Of a stretch of DNA of 64,000 nt, positions 32,658 through 54,017 are shown piece after piece. The notes under the pieces were generated by a model. The model made no database searches, was not told the DNA's origin, and saw nothing but the letters and a program-made list of their open reading frames with translations. Position 1 is the stretch's first letter. Each line of letters begins with the position of its first letter. Source of the DNA: Nocardia anaemiae NBRC 100462. GTDB taxonomy: Bacteria; Actinomycetota; Actinomycetes; Mycobacteriales; Mycobacteriaceae. The position numbers and the translations under genes are program-made. The stretch is taken from contig NZ_BDAZ01000051.1 in assembly GCF_001612725.1 (NCBI RefSeq), positions 47,939-111,938 of the forward strand, written 5' to 3'.

Positions 32658-34250
32658 GTGAGTACCCAGTTGCTGATCGGCGGTCGTTTCTACAGCTCGA
32701 GTTCACCCGACGCGACGGCAATGGCCGTGACCGACGGCACCGTGGTGTGGCTGGGCGCCGAGCAACCGGGTCGCGCGCTGCATCCGGATGCGGAGATCAT
32801 CGACCTCGACGGTGCTTTCGTGGCACCGGCGTTCGTCGATCCGCACGTGCATGTGACGGCACTGGGTCTGAAGCTGACCGGACTCGATCTGTCGACGGCG
32901 CGTTCACTCGAACACTGCCTGGAGCTGTTGCGCGCGTTCGCGGCGTCGCATCCCGACGGCGCGATTCTCGGCGACGGCTGGGACGAGACCGGATGGCCGG
33001 AGGGGCGGCCGCCGACGGTCGAGGAAATCGATGCGGCGGTGCGGCCCGGCCGACAGGTGTATCTGTCACGGGTGGACGCGCATTCGGCGGTGGTGTCTTC
33101 GGCGTTGTTGACTGCGGCGGTCACCGCCGCGACGGGATTCACCCGCGGTGCGCCCCTGCGCGCCGACGCGCACCATCTGGTGCGCACCGCGGTTCTCTCG
33201 GGATTGGATCGCGCACAACGGGATCGGGCGCGCAAGGCGGCGCTGGACACGGCGGCCGCGCACGGTGTCGTAGCCGTGCACGAATGCGCGGGACCAGAGA
33301 TCGCCGGACGCACCGATATTCGTGAACTGGTCGAGTTCGAGCACGGTGTGCAGGTTCGGGCCTATTGGGGTGAGGCGGTGCGCAGCGCGGATGAGGCGCG
33401 GGCGCTGGTCGCCGAACTCGGGGTGCATGCGCTCGGCGGCGATCTGTTCGTGGACGGTTCGATCGGCTCGCACAGCGCCCAGCTGCGCGCGCCGTATGCC
33501 GATGACGGCGGAACCGGTCTCGGCTACCTCGACGCCGACGCGATCGCCGCACATGTGCGCGCCTGCACCGAGGCGGGCATCCAAGCCGGATTCCACGTCA
33601 TCGGCGATGCCGCGATGGACGCTGTGGTCGCCGGATTCGGACAGGTGGTCGACGAACTCGGCGGTCCGGCGATCGCGTCCCGCGCGCACCGCGTCGAGCA
33701 TGCCGAGATGATCGACGCCGATCAGATCGCGAAGCTGGCCTCCTGGGGTGTAATCGCCAGTGTCCAACCAGGTTTCGACGCGACATGGGGCGGTCCGGAC
33801 GGAATGTACGCCAGCCGCCTCGGCGCCGAACGCGCTGCCACGCTGAATCCCTTCGCGGCCATGGCCGCGGCGGGCATCGCCCTCGCCATCGGCTCGGACG
33901 CACCGGTTACCGCACTGGACCCCTGGTCGGCAGTCCGCGCGGCAGTCAACCACCGCACCCCCGGCCACGGCCTTTCCCCCCGTGCCGCGTTCGCCGCCGC
34001 CACCCGTGGCGCCTGGCGCGCGGGCGGCATCCGCGACGGCGTGGCGGGTACCTTGGTGCCGGGAGCTCCCGCTTCCTACGCGATCTGGGACGCCGCCGAC
34101 CTCGTCGTGGCCGCGGCCGCCGACACCGTCCAACGCTGGTCCACCGATCCGCGCTCCCGAGTCCCCGGTCTGCCCCCGCTCGACCCCGACGCGGACCTGC
34201 CTACCTGTCTGCGCACCGTCCACCGCGGAGTCACCATCCATGAGGCCTGA
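32658..34250 (+). CDS. YtcJ-like metal-dependent amidohydrolase
   Basis: A 530-residue amidohydrolase of the YtcJ/LAF3 subgroup. FVAPAFVDPHVHVTALGLKL holds the HxH metal ligands. ILGDGWDETGWPEG is a subgroup marker. Further ligands lie in HVIGDAAMDAVVAGF, RVEHAEMIDADQI and the Asp in IALAIGSDAPV. GTG 32658 is the start. It overlaps the next gene, lnt, by 11 bp, so the two are translated together. The substrate is unknown. Confidence 0.9.
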   Translation: MSTQLLIGGRFYSSSSPDATAMAVTDGTVVWLGAEQPGRALHPDAEIIDLDGAFVAPAFVDPHVHVTALGLKLTGLDLSTARSLEHCLELLRAFAASHPDGAILGDGWDETGWPEGRPPTVEEIDAAVRPGRQVYLSRVDAHSAVVSSALLTAAVTAATGFTRGAPLRADAHHLVRTAVLSGLDRAQRDRARKAALDTAAAHGVVAVHECAGPEIAGRTDIRELVEFEHGVQVRAYWGEAVRSADEARALVAELGVHALGGDLFVDGSIGSHSAQLRAPYADDGGTGLGYLDADAIAAHVRACTEAGIQAGFHVIGDAAMDAVVAGFGQVVDELGGPAIASRAHRVEHAEMIDADQIAKLASWGVIASVQPGFDATWGGPDGMYASRLGAERAATLNPFAAMAAAGIALAIGSDAPVTALDPWSAVRAAVNHRTPGHGLSPRAAFAAATRGAWRAGGIRDGVAGTLVPGAPASYAIWDAADLVVAAAADTVQRWSTDPRSRVPGLPPLDPDADLPTCLRTVHRGVTIHEA

Positions 34251-35904
34251 AACACTCGGCGCGGCTCTGCGCCGCCTGGCGGCGGCGTTCGGTCGGTATC
34301 CGGTGCCGAGTCGGTCGGTGGCGGCGGTGGTTTCGGGGCTGCTTATCTTCGGAAGCTTTCCGCCGCGGCCCTTCTGGTTCCTCGCGCCGATCGGGCTCGT
34401 GGTGCTGACGTTGACCGTGCGCGGCGCCGCGCGGCTGCGTGGTGGGTTCGGGTACGGGTTCCTGGCGGGGCTCGGATTTTTCGTGCCGCTGTTGCCGTGG
34501 ACCGGCATTTACGTGGGGCCGGTGCCGTGGCTGGCCCTGTCGACGGTGTGTGCCTTATATATAGGACTATTCGGGCTTTCGGCGCGGTTGTTGTTTTCGC
34601 TGCCGGGGTGGCCGGTGTGGGTGGCGTCGGCGTGGACGGCCACCGAGTGGCTGCGATCGAGCTTCCCGTTCGGCGGATTCCCTTGGGGGCGCTTGGCATT
34701 CGGGCAGGCCGACGGGTGGTATCTGTCGCTGGCGGCGGTCGGGGGAGCGCCGCTCATCGGGTTCGCGGTGACGCTCACCGCGACCGCGGCGGCGGCACTG
34801 CTAGTGTACTTGTGGATTCACGTGGCGGTCGCATCGACGGATGATCCGTCGGCTGCCGGGACGGGCCGTACTTCCGCGACGACCCGCGTTGGCATTATCG
34901 CCGCGGCGGCCACGCTCGTTATCATCCCGATCATCGGAGTGGTCCTCCGGACCGCGCTTCCCGCCCCCGGAGAGGGCGACCGGACGATCACCGTCGCCGC
35001 CATCCAGGGCAGCGTGCCGCGGCTCGGGCTGGACTTCAATGCCCAGCGACGCGCCGTACTGGACAACCATGTCCGGCGCACCGAGGAATTGGCTCGAGCG
35101 ATCGCGCAGGGAACGGCGCGCAAGCCGGACGTGGTGATATGGCCGGAGAACTCATCCGATATCGACCCGCTGCGCAATGCCGACGCGGCCGCGGAGATCA
35201 CCGAGGCGTCCGAGCAGATCGGCGCGCCGATCCTGGTCGGCGCGGTGCTGGTGAACGGCGATCGCACGACGACGAACTCGGTCATCGTGTGGAACGGTGC
35301 GGCCGGGCCGGGAGAGCGGCACGACAAGAAGATCATCCAGCCGTTCGGCGAATACCTGCCGATGCGCGGCTTCTTCCGCCTGTTCTCCGACTACGCCGAC
35401 CGCGCCGGATACTTCGTCCCCGGCCACGGCGACGGCACCGTCCGCGCCGACAACGTCGATATCGGCGTCGCGACCTGCTACGAGGTCGCCTTCGACCGCG
35501 CCTTCCGCGATTCCATGCACGCGGGTGCGCAATTGCTGACTGTGCCTACCAATAACGCCACCTTCGGCGACAGCGAGATGACCTATCAGCAGCTGGCCAT
35601 GTCCCGGGTCCGCGCCGTCGAACACGGCCGCGCCCTGGTGGTCGCCGCGACCTCCGGTGTCAGCGCCATCATCACCGCGGACGGCACGGTCCAGCAGCAG
35701 ACACCCGAATTCGTCCCCGCCGCGCTGGTCGCCCAACTGCCGTTGCGCAGCGACACAACAATCGCGACCCGATTCGGCGCCATTCCGGAGCTTGTCTCGG
35801 TTATTCTTTGCGCTGCTGCCGTCGTGGTGGCAGTTATCCGGCGGCGAAATGCCCGGGGCAAGTTAGCGAACGACCAGGCCACCATGGACCAGCCGGTCGG
35901 CTGA
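34240..35904 (+). CDS. lnt: Apolipoprotein N-acyltransferase
   Basis: A 554-residue membrane enzyme that N-acylates the lipidated Cys of lipoproteins. About six membrane helices occupy residues 20-240. The CN-hydrolase domain follows (about 245-520) with the Glu in VVIWPENSSDIDP, Lys in KKIIQPFGEYLPMRG and Cys in GVATCYEVAFDRAF, forming the Glu-Lys-Cys triad. A final helix closes the protein. The start ATG 34240 lies inside the upstream amidohydrolase gene. In mycobacteria this domain is joined or adjacent to the polyprenol-phosphate mannosyltransferase Ppm1. Here no Ppm1 sequence follows. Confidence 0.94.
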   Translation: MRPETLGAALRRLAAAFGRYPVPSRSVAAVVSGLLIFGSFPPRPFWFLAPIGLVVLTLTVRGAARLRGGFGYGFLAGLGFFVPLLPWTGIYVGPVPWLALSTVCALYIGLFGLSARLLFSLPGWPVWVASAWTATEWLRSSFPFGGFPWGRLAFGQADGWYLSLAAVGGAPLIGFAVTLTATAAAALLVYLWIHVAVASTDDPSAAGTGRTSATTRVGIIAAAATLVIIPIIGVVLRTALPAPGEGDRTITVAAIQGSVPRLGLDFNAQRRAVLDNHVRRTEELARAIAQGTARKPDVVIWPENSSDIDPLRNADAAAEITEASEQIGAPILVGAVLVNGDRTTTNSVIVWNGAAGPGERHDKKIIQPFGEYLPMRGFFRLFSDYADRAGYFVPGHGDGTVRADNVDIGVATCYEVAFDRAFRDSMHAGAQLLTVPTNNATFGDSEMTYQQLAMSRVRAVEHGRALVVAATSGVSAIITADGTVQQQTPEFVPAALVAQLPLRSDTTIATRFGAIPELVSVILCAAAVVVAVIRRRNARGKLANDQATMDQPVG

Positions 35905-36291
35905 GCTCGCGAGATCGGTTGAGCGCGATGAATAGGGCTTTCCCCTAACCAAACATTCGGTATGTTTCGGAGCCTCGAAACCGTCTTTCGGTCCGCTCCG
36001 AGCGTTAGCGTGCAGTTCGCCAGCTTGCCTCTATGGGCTGGCGTAAGACGTCGTTTTTCCGGTATTTGTGCCGCTCAAGCCGCAAATCTGGAGAGTTTGC
36101 GGGAATGTAGCTTGTGAAAGTGCCTTGCTGCCAACGTCGTTCGAAGTGAAACAAATCCGCAACGCTGGCCATCCGCTGCATTAGGTGCTCCGAATCTATG
36201 GGCGTGGATCACGTCCTACAGCTGGCGCGTGCGCGCCTGCGGTGGCGGTGCTCGGGGAGTTGTGCATCAACAGCGGCAGAAGGAGTGATTG
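35905..36291 (+). promoter_or_regulatory. Structured 387-bp leader between lnt and the NRPS gene
   Basis: No frame is open. Three successive inverted repeats are seen. (a) TCGGAGC (35967-35973) pairs with GCTCCGA (35995-36001), with a nested CGAAA/TTTCG stem (35976-35980, 35986-35990). (b) CGCCAGC (36018-36024) pairs with GCTGGCG (36037-36043), with a T tract at about 36053-36058. (c) CCGCAAA (36080-36086) pairs with TTTGCGG (36096-36102). The first two could end lnt transcription; the third could lie in the NRPS 5' UTR. Two degenerate iron-box-like sequences are at 35935-35953 and 36181-36199. AAGGAG at 36280-36285 is the NRPS ribosome binding site. Confidence 0.6.
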
Positions 36292-49938
<13,647 letters not shown>

Positions 49939-50157
49939 GAGAGCGTTTCGAACAATCCATCCACACAGCACCCGTACGCATCGACGAAACCCGGTGTCAC
50001 CGAGGCGGATTCGCGCGAGATATCGCCGACGACCGCGCGGGCCGGGACGCCGGTGCCGAGGGGCGGAGTAGGAGCGAATCGTGAGCGAGTGTCAGCGAGG
50101 TGCAGTCCTGAGCGAGATGACAGGCGGTGCGCAATCGGTAGCAGGCGCGGCGAGAGT
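49939..50157 (+). other. Spacer between NRPS and ABC transporter genes
   Basis: A 219-bp spacer with no recognisable protein. A 49-codon frame from TTG 49935 overlaps the NRPS stop but has no family similarity. GCGAGAG just before 50158 may serve as the ribosome binding site of the ATPase gene. Confidence 0.4.
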
Positions 50158-51180
50158 ATGGGCGCCGGGGGCGAGGGCTCGGCAGGTCGTGTCGTGAGTC
50201 TGGCGGTAGAGGTGCACGGCCTGGTCAAGACCTACGGCCGGGCGCGGGTGCTGGACGAGGTCGACCTACAGATCCCGGCGGGCACGGTGATGGCGCTGCT
50301 CGGGCCCAATGGCGCGGGCAAAACGACGACCGTGCGCATCGTGACCACCCTGCTGCGGCCGTGTGCCGGATCGGTGCGGGTGGCGGGCATCGACGTCTTG
50401 CGCGATCCGGCGGCCGCACGGCGGCGCATCGGACTGTCCGGTCAGTACGCGGCAGTCGATGCCAACCTGACCGGATACGAGAATCTGCGCATGGTGGCGC
50501 GGCTGTACGGAATGTCGCAGCGACAGGCCACATCTCGCGCGGCGGAGTTGCTGAGCTCCTTCGGCCTGGACCATGCCGCACATCGGCGCGCGGGTACCTA
50601 TTCCGGCGGTATGGCGCGGCGGCTCGACCTGGCCGGTGCACTGGTGGCACGGCCCGCGGTGGTGGTGCTCGACGAGCCGACCACCGGACTCGATCCGCGC
50701 GGCCGTCTCGATATGTGGCGCGTCATCGGCGATCTCGTCGACGATGGCACCACGGTGCTGCTCACCACCCAGTATCTGGAAGAGGCCGACCAGCTCGCCG
50801 ACCGCATCACGGTCATCGATCGCGGGCGGGTCATCGCCAAGGGCTCGGCAGACGAGTTGAAGACCTCCATCGGCGGCGACCGGCTCACCGTCACTCTGGC
50901 CCCCGGCCAGGACGTGTTGCCCGCGCTGACGATCCTCGCGCAGGTCGGCATCGGTGAACCGACCCACGATCTGGGCGCGGACGAAGTCTCCATCGTGGTC
51001 GCCGACGGCTCCCGCACCATGGTCGAAGCGCTGCGCAGGCTCGACGACGCCGGGGTGTGCGTGGTCGACGCAGGCGTGCACCGGCCCACTCTCGACGACG
51101 TATTCCTGTCCCTGACCGGCACCGCGGCGAGCGAAATCGAGCCGGAAATCGACGATGTACAAGAGGAGATCTTGTCTTGA
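50158..51180 (+). CDS. DrrA-family ABC transporter ATP-binding protein
   Basis: A 340-residue ATPase (ATG 50158; GTG 50194 is an alternative start 12 codons in). Walker A is GPNGAGKTT, the signature is TYSGGMARRLDLAGAL, Walker B is VVVLDEPTTGLDP, and H-loop-like is LLTTQYLEEADQLADRI. The C-terminal domain (about 245-340) ends PTLDDVFLSLTG, typical of the daunorubicin-resistance DrrA subgroup. It energises the permease encoded next. Position directly after the NRPS implies export of, or self-resistance to, the peptide product. Confidence 0.93.
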   Translation: MGAGGEGSAGRVVSLAVEVHGLVKTYGRARVLDEVDLQIPAGTVMALLGPNGAGKTTTVRIVTTLLRPCAGSVRVAGIDVLRDPAAARRRIGLSGQYAAVDANLTGYENLRMVARLYGMSQRQATSRAAELLSSFGLDHAAHRRAGTYSGGMARRLDLAGALVARPAVVVLDEPTTGLDPRGRLDMWRVIGDLVDDGTTVLLTTQYLEEADQLADRITVIDRGRVIAKGSADELKTSIGGDRLTVTLAPGQDVLPALTILAQVGIGEPTHDLGADEVSIVVADGSRTMVEALRRLDDAGVCVVDAGVHRPTLDDVFLSLTGTAASEIEPEIDDVQEEILS

Positions 51181-52046
51181 TGAGCACCGCAGTCGCGCGC
51201 GCCGAAGCCGAACCCACCGCGAAAACCGAATCGCCGCAGGAGATTCGGCAGCCACACGTCCGGATCATCCGCGACAGCGCCATCGTGGCATACCGGAATC
51301 TGCTGACCATCCTGCGGGTGCCGACCCTGCTGGTGACCGCGACGATCCAGCCGCTGATGTTCGTGTTCCTGTTCGCCTACATCTTCGGCGCCTCACTCGG
51401 CGGCGGCCAATATCGCGAATTCCTGCTCGCCGGAATCTTCACCCAGACAGTCGCTTTCAACGCCGCCTTCACCACAGTAGGCCTGGCGGGCGATCTGGAG
51501 AAGGGCATCATCGATCGGATGCGGACGCTGCCGATGTCGCGGCTGGCGGTGCTGATGGGGCGCACGCTCTCTGATCTGGTGGTGAATATTCTGAGCGTGG
51601 CCGTCATGGTCGGTTGCGGCTATATCGTCGGCTGGCGGATCAACGGCGGGATCGTCGATGCCGTATCGGCTTTCGCGATAATTCTGCTGTTCGCATTCGC
51701 GATGTCCTGGGTCGGCGCGATCACCGGTCTGCTCTCACCCACCGTCGAAGTCGCTCAGAGTGCGGGCCTGATCTGGTTGTTCCCGCTGACCTTCATCTCT
51801 TCGGCCTTCATTTCCGCGGAATCGCTGCCCGGCCCGCTGCGCACCGTGGCCGAATGGAACCCGATCACCGCGGTTTCCGCCGCCGGTCGCAAGCTCTTCG
51901 ACAACGGTGCGCCACCCACCTTCGGCACCCCGACCGGTTGGCCCGCCGACCACTGCATCGAATACTCGGTGGCGTGTTCGCTTGCCATCCTTATCGTGGT
52001 CGTGCCGTTGGCGCTGCTGCGCTACCGGAAGGTGGCAAGTAAGTAG
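51180..52046 (+). CDS. DrrB-type ABC-2 permease
   Basis: A 288-residue ABC-2 membrane protein. After a 30-residue cytoplasmic N terminus come about six membrane helices (LLVTATIQPLMFVFLFAYIF, ILSVAVMVGCGYIVGW, IILLFAFAMSWVGAITGLLS, AILIVVVPLALL). The family block GGQYREFLLAGIFTQTVAFN and SAFISAESLPGPLRTVAEWN are typical DrrB features. Its ATG overlaps the ATPase stop by one base, so it is coupled to it. It forms the membrane part of the exporter at the end of the NRPS operon. Confidence 0.93.
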   Translation: MSTAVARAEAEPTAKTESPQEIRQPHVRIIRDSAIVAYRNLLTILRVPTLLVTATIQPLMFVFLFAYIFGASLGGGQYREFLLAGIFTQTVAFNAAFTTVGLAGDLEKGIIDRMRTLPMSRLAVLMGRTLSDLVVNILSVAVMVGCGYIVGWRINGGIVDAVSAFAIILLFAFAMSWVGAITGLLSPTVEVAQSAGLIWLFPLTFISSAFISAESLPGPLRTVAEWNPITAVSAAGRKLFDNGAPPTFGTPTGWPADHCIEYSVACSLAILIVVVPLALLRYRKVASK

Positions 52047-52127
52047 TAGCCGTCATCGCCGAGTGCCATGGCGGCTCGTCCTCAGTCGTCGTTCGGCCTC
52101 GGGCACGCCGAGCCGGTCGCCTAGTTG

Positions 52128-52180
52128 ACAGCCCTTGTGCTAGCTGCCCACGTGTGCGGCTGCCACAAGGGCTGTTTGCT
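52128..52180 (+). terminator. Terminator of the NRPS-exporter operon
   Basis: ACAGCCCTTGTG (52128-52139) pairs perfectly over 12 bp with CACAAGGGCTGT (52164-52175), with a 24-nt loop. It is followed by TTTGCT. It lies about 80 nt after the permease stop. Confidence 0.8.
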
Positions 52181-52332
52181 CGATACGGCATCCTGGACGC
52201 GTCGCTGGTCGGTCGGGTGGAGATTGTCGCCGCCGAGGTCGCAGATCCAGGACTGCCTGCCATGGCGGCGACGGTGCACATCGAGCGCATTCCAGCCGCA
52301 GCGGCGGGACATGTCCGAGTGGGGTATGAGAA

Positions 52333-52365
52333 AGGCCGCCTGCACCCGTTGGATGCAAGCGGCCT
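52333..52365 (-). terminator. Terminator of rbpA
   Basis: AGGCCGCCTGCA (52333-52344) pairs with TGCAAGCGGCCT (52354-52365), with one mismatch in 12. Read on the minus strand it starts 11 nt after the rbpA stop and is followed by TTCTC. Confidence 0.75.
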
Positions 52366-52375
52366 CTGACGGAAC

Positions 52376-52711
52376 CTAAACCCGACGTCGCGTCTTCAGC
52401 AGGTCCAGCCGCTCCTTGAGCAGCTCCTCCAGCTCTTCCTTGCTGCGACGCTCCAGCAGCATGTCCCAGTGCGTGCGCGGCGGCTTGACCTTCTTGGTCT
52501 CCTGGGTGGTGCCCTCCATGAGGGTGCCCTCCTGGCCGTTGCGGCAGAGCCAGGTCGGGGGGATCTCGGCGTCGTCGGCGAAGGGGACGTCGAACTCCTC
52601 TCCGTTATCGGTCCGGTACCGAGCAATCCGTCGCGGGGCCAGGTCGTGGTCGCGATCGGTTTCGTAGCTCACCGCTCCGAGCCGACTGCCCCGGAGTACG
52701 CGATCTGCCAT
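52376..52711 (-). CDS. rbpA: RNA polymerase-binding protein RbpA
   Basis: A 111-residue actinobacterial transcription factor that stabilises sigma-A holoenzyme and open complexes. Features seen are MADRVLRGSRLGAVSYETDR, ARYRTDNGEEFDVPFADDAE, IPPTWLCRNGQEGTLMEG, and the C-terminal sigma-interaction helix TKKVKPPRTHWDMLLERRS followed by EELEELLKERLDLL. Length fits the family. A GGAAC-N18-CGTT promoter lies upstream. It marks the right edge of the conserved lnt-ppm1-rbpA neighbourhood. Confidence 0.97.
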   Translation of the reverse strand: MADRVLRGSRLGAVSYETDRDHDLAPRRIARYRTDNGEEFDVPFADDAEIPPTWLCRNGQEGTLMEGTTQETKKVKPPRTHWDMLLERRSKEELEELLKERLDLLKTRRRV

Positions 52712-52812
52712 GGTGTGCCTCTCCCTGTGTGCTCGAGTCTTGTTGCGCTGCGACCGCGTCCCTCATCGGTCACTGCCGGATGAACGCATGACGCTCGCTG
52801 GACCTTAGGTAT

Positions 52813-52840
52813 AACGATCGTGCCTGCGCCAATAGTTCCC
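52813..52840 (-). promoter_or_regulatory. ECF-sigma-type promoter of rbpA
   Basis: On the minus strand GGAAC (plus 52835-52839) is followed after exactly 18 nt by CGTT (plus 52813-52816). This matches the GGAAC-N18-CGTT consensus of SigE/SigH (SigR)-type promoters. It would give a 5' UTR of about 95 nt. rbpA is known to be under such stress sigma factors in Streptomyces and mycobacteria. Confidence 0.75.
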
Positions 52841-52968
52841 CATCGGCGTACCGGCGAACCGTTCCATTGTAGTCGGTGTCCCGCCCACACTCCGCCACGC
52901 CCGCGCCGCGCCGATAAACCCGGACCGCGAGCCCCATGCGGTCGGCATAACCATTAGGGTTCTGCGTC

Positions 52969-53295
52969 ATGTCGCGCCGCTTGCTGTCCTGCTGCCTGTG
53001 GTGTGGGCGGGAGATCGTCGAATCGGAGGCCGGACGTCGTCGCCGGTACTGCCGTCAGTCCTGTCGCCAACGCGCCTACGAACACCGCAACAGTTTGAAG
53101 GGAACCGGAATTCCGGCGGATTCGGTGGTACTGAGCGCCCAGGAGGCGGCCGATCTGGCCGACCGCTGGTTCGCCGCCCGCTGCGCCGCCGAGGACGTGG
53201 CCACCGCCATCGGTGAGGGCGCCGACACCGAAGAGTTGAAGGCACTCAGCGCCACACTATTGACCCTTACGCGCGAGGCGGAACGGCTGCGGTGA
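52969..53295 (+). CDS. Small Cys-rich putative zinc-binding protein
   Basis: A 108-residue protein. The N-terminal third has CLWCGREI and RYCRQSCRQRAYEHR, a CxxC...CxxxC pattern that suggests one treble-clef-like zinc site. The rest is an acidic and alanine-rich helix (AADLADRWFAARCAAEDVAT, LSATLLTLTREAERLR). The function is unknown; DNA or RNA binding is possible. It is divergent from rbpA and convergent with the YaeQ gene. Confidence 0.7.
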   Translation: MSRRLLSCCLWCGREIVESEAGRRRRYCRQSCRQRAYEHRNSLKGTGIPADSVVLSAQEAADLADRWFAARCAAEDVATAIGEGADTEELKALSATLLTLTREAERLR

Positions 53296-53305
53296 GGGTC
53301 GACCG

Positions 53306-53848
53306 CTAGCCGAGTCGGTGCTCTTCGACCGAGGTACTCAGGTTCGTGCCGTTGAGATCCAGGTACAGCAGTCGCTCGGTAATCGATACCGTGACCGTGT
53401 TGCGGCGTTCGATCGCGGTGACGGCGGTATCGATGAAGTCGCGATCGAAGCTGTACAGCGGAATGGCGTCGGCGCGGTGGATCCGCTTGCCGGTGAGCTG
53501 TGCGAGCACCTTGGCCGGGTCGCGATGGGTGTAGATGGCAACGCGTTCAGCCGATTTGCTGCCGCGGTGTACACGATCGGCATCGGGTGCGCCGACCTCG
53601 ATCCAGGCGGTGAGCCGTCCGGTGAGATCGCGCACCAGCACCGCGGGCTCGTCGGTGGACGAAACGCCGCCGTCGCTGAAGGTGATGCCCTCCTCGTATT
53701 CGAGGCAGTAGGCGAGCAGCCGCGTCAGCATGAATTCGGCGGTTTCGGACGGGTGTCGGGCGACCCGCAACTCCAACTCCTGATAAACGCCACGGTCGAG
53801 GTCGGCGAGTTGGACGGTGAAGGTGTGCAGTGTCGCGCTGATGGCCAT
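53306..53848 (-). CDS. YaeQ-family protein
   Basis: A 180-residue member of the YaeQ family (PD-(D/E)XK nuclease-like fold, function not established). Family features are SATLHTFTVQLADLDRGVYQ, LRVARHPSETAEFMLTRLLA, YCLEYEEGITFSDGG, TAWIEVGAPDADRVHRGSK and IYTHRDP. The acidic and basic residues in EVGAPDADRVHRGSK correspond to the fold's potential active site. ATG 53846-53848 is the start. It is probably a single-gene transcript. Confidence 0.9.
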   Translation of the reverse strand: MAISATLHTFTVQLADLDRGVYQELELRVARHPSETAEFMLTRLLAYCLEYEEGITFSDGGVSSTDEPAVLVRDLTGRLTAWIEVGAPDADRVHRGSKSAERVAIYTHRDPAKVLAQLTGKRIHRADAIPLYSFDRDFIDTAVTAIERRNTVTVSITERLLYLDLNGTNLSTSVEEHRLG

Positions 53849-54017
53849 AGCAGCAGGAGCTTAACGGTGTGGTCTACGGCACGGGCTGGATGCGATCCAC
53901 GAACCGCTTCGGCGTCAGGTGTGGCATGCTCCGAATCATGCCGCCAGCTGTGTATGTCGTCGGATGCGCCGTGCCGCTGTCCGTCGCGATGACGAATATC
54001 GTCGGTAAGTATCTGTA

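Larger units (their letters stand above)
52047..52375. other. Intergenic region between NRPS-exporter operon and rbpA
   Basis: This 329-bp convergent region has no coding potential. It contains one terminator-like hairpin for each side (52128-52175 and 52333-52365). I find no remnant of ppm1 here, which is where that gene would be expected next to lnt or rbpA. Confidence 0.6.

Noticed and set aside
52121..52369. Short frames on both strands between the exporter and rbpA
   Set aside because: They fall on terminator hairpins, have no start signals, and one Cys pair alone does not make a zinc protein.
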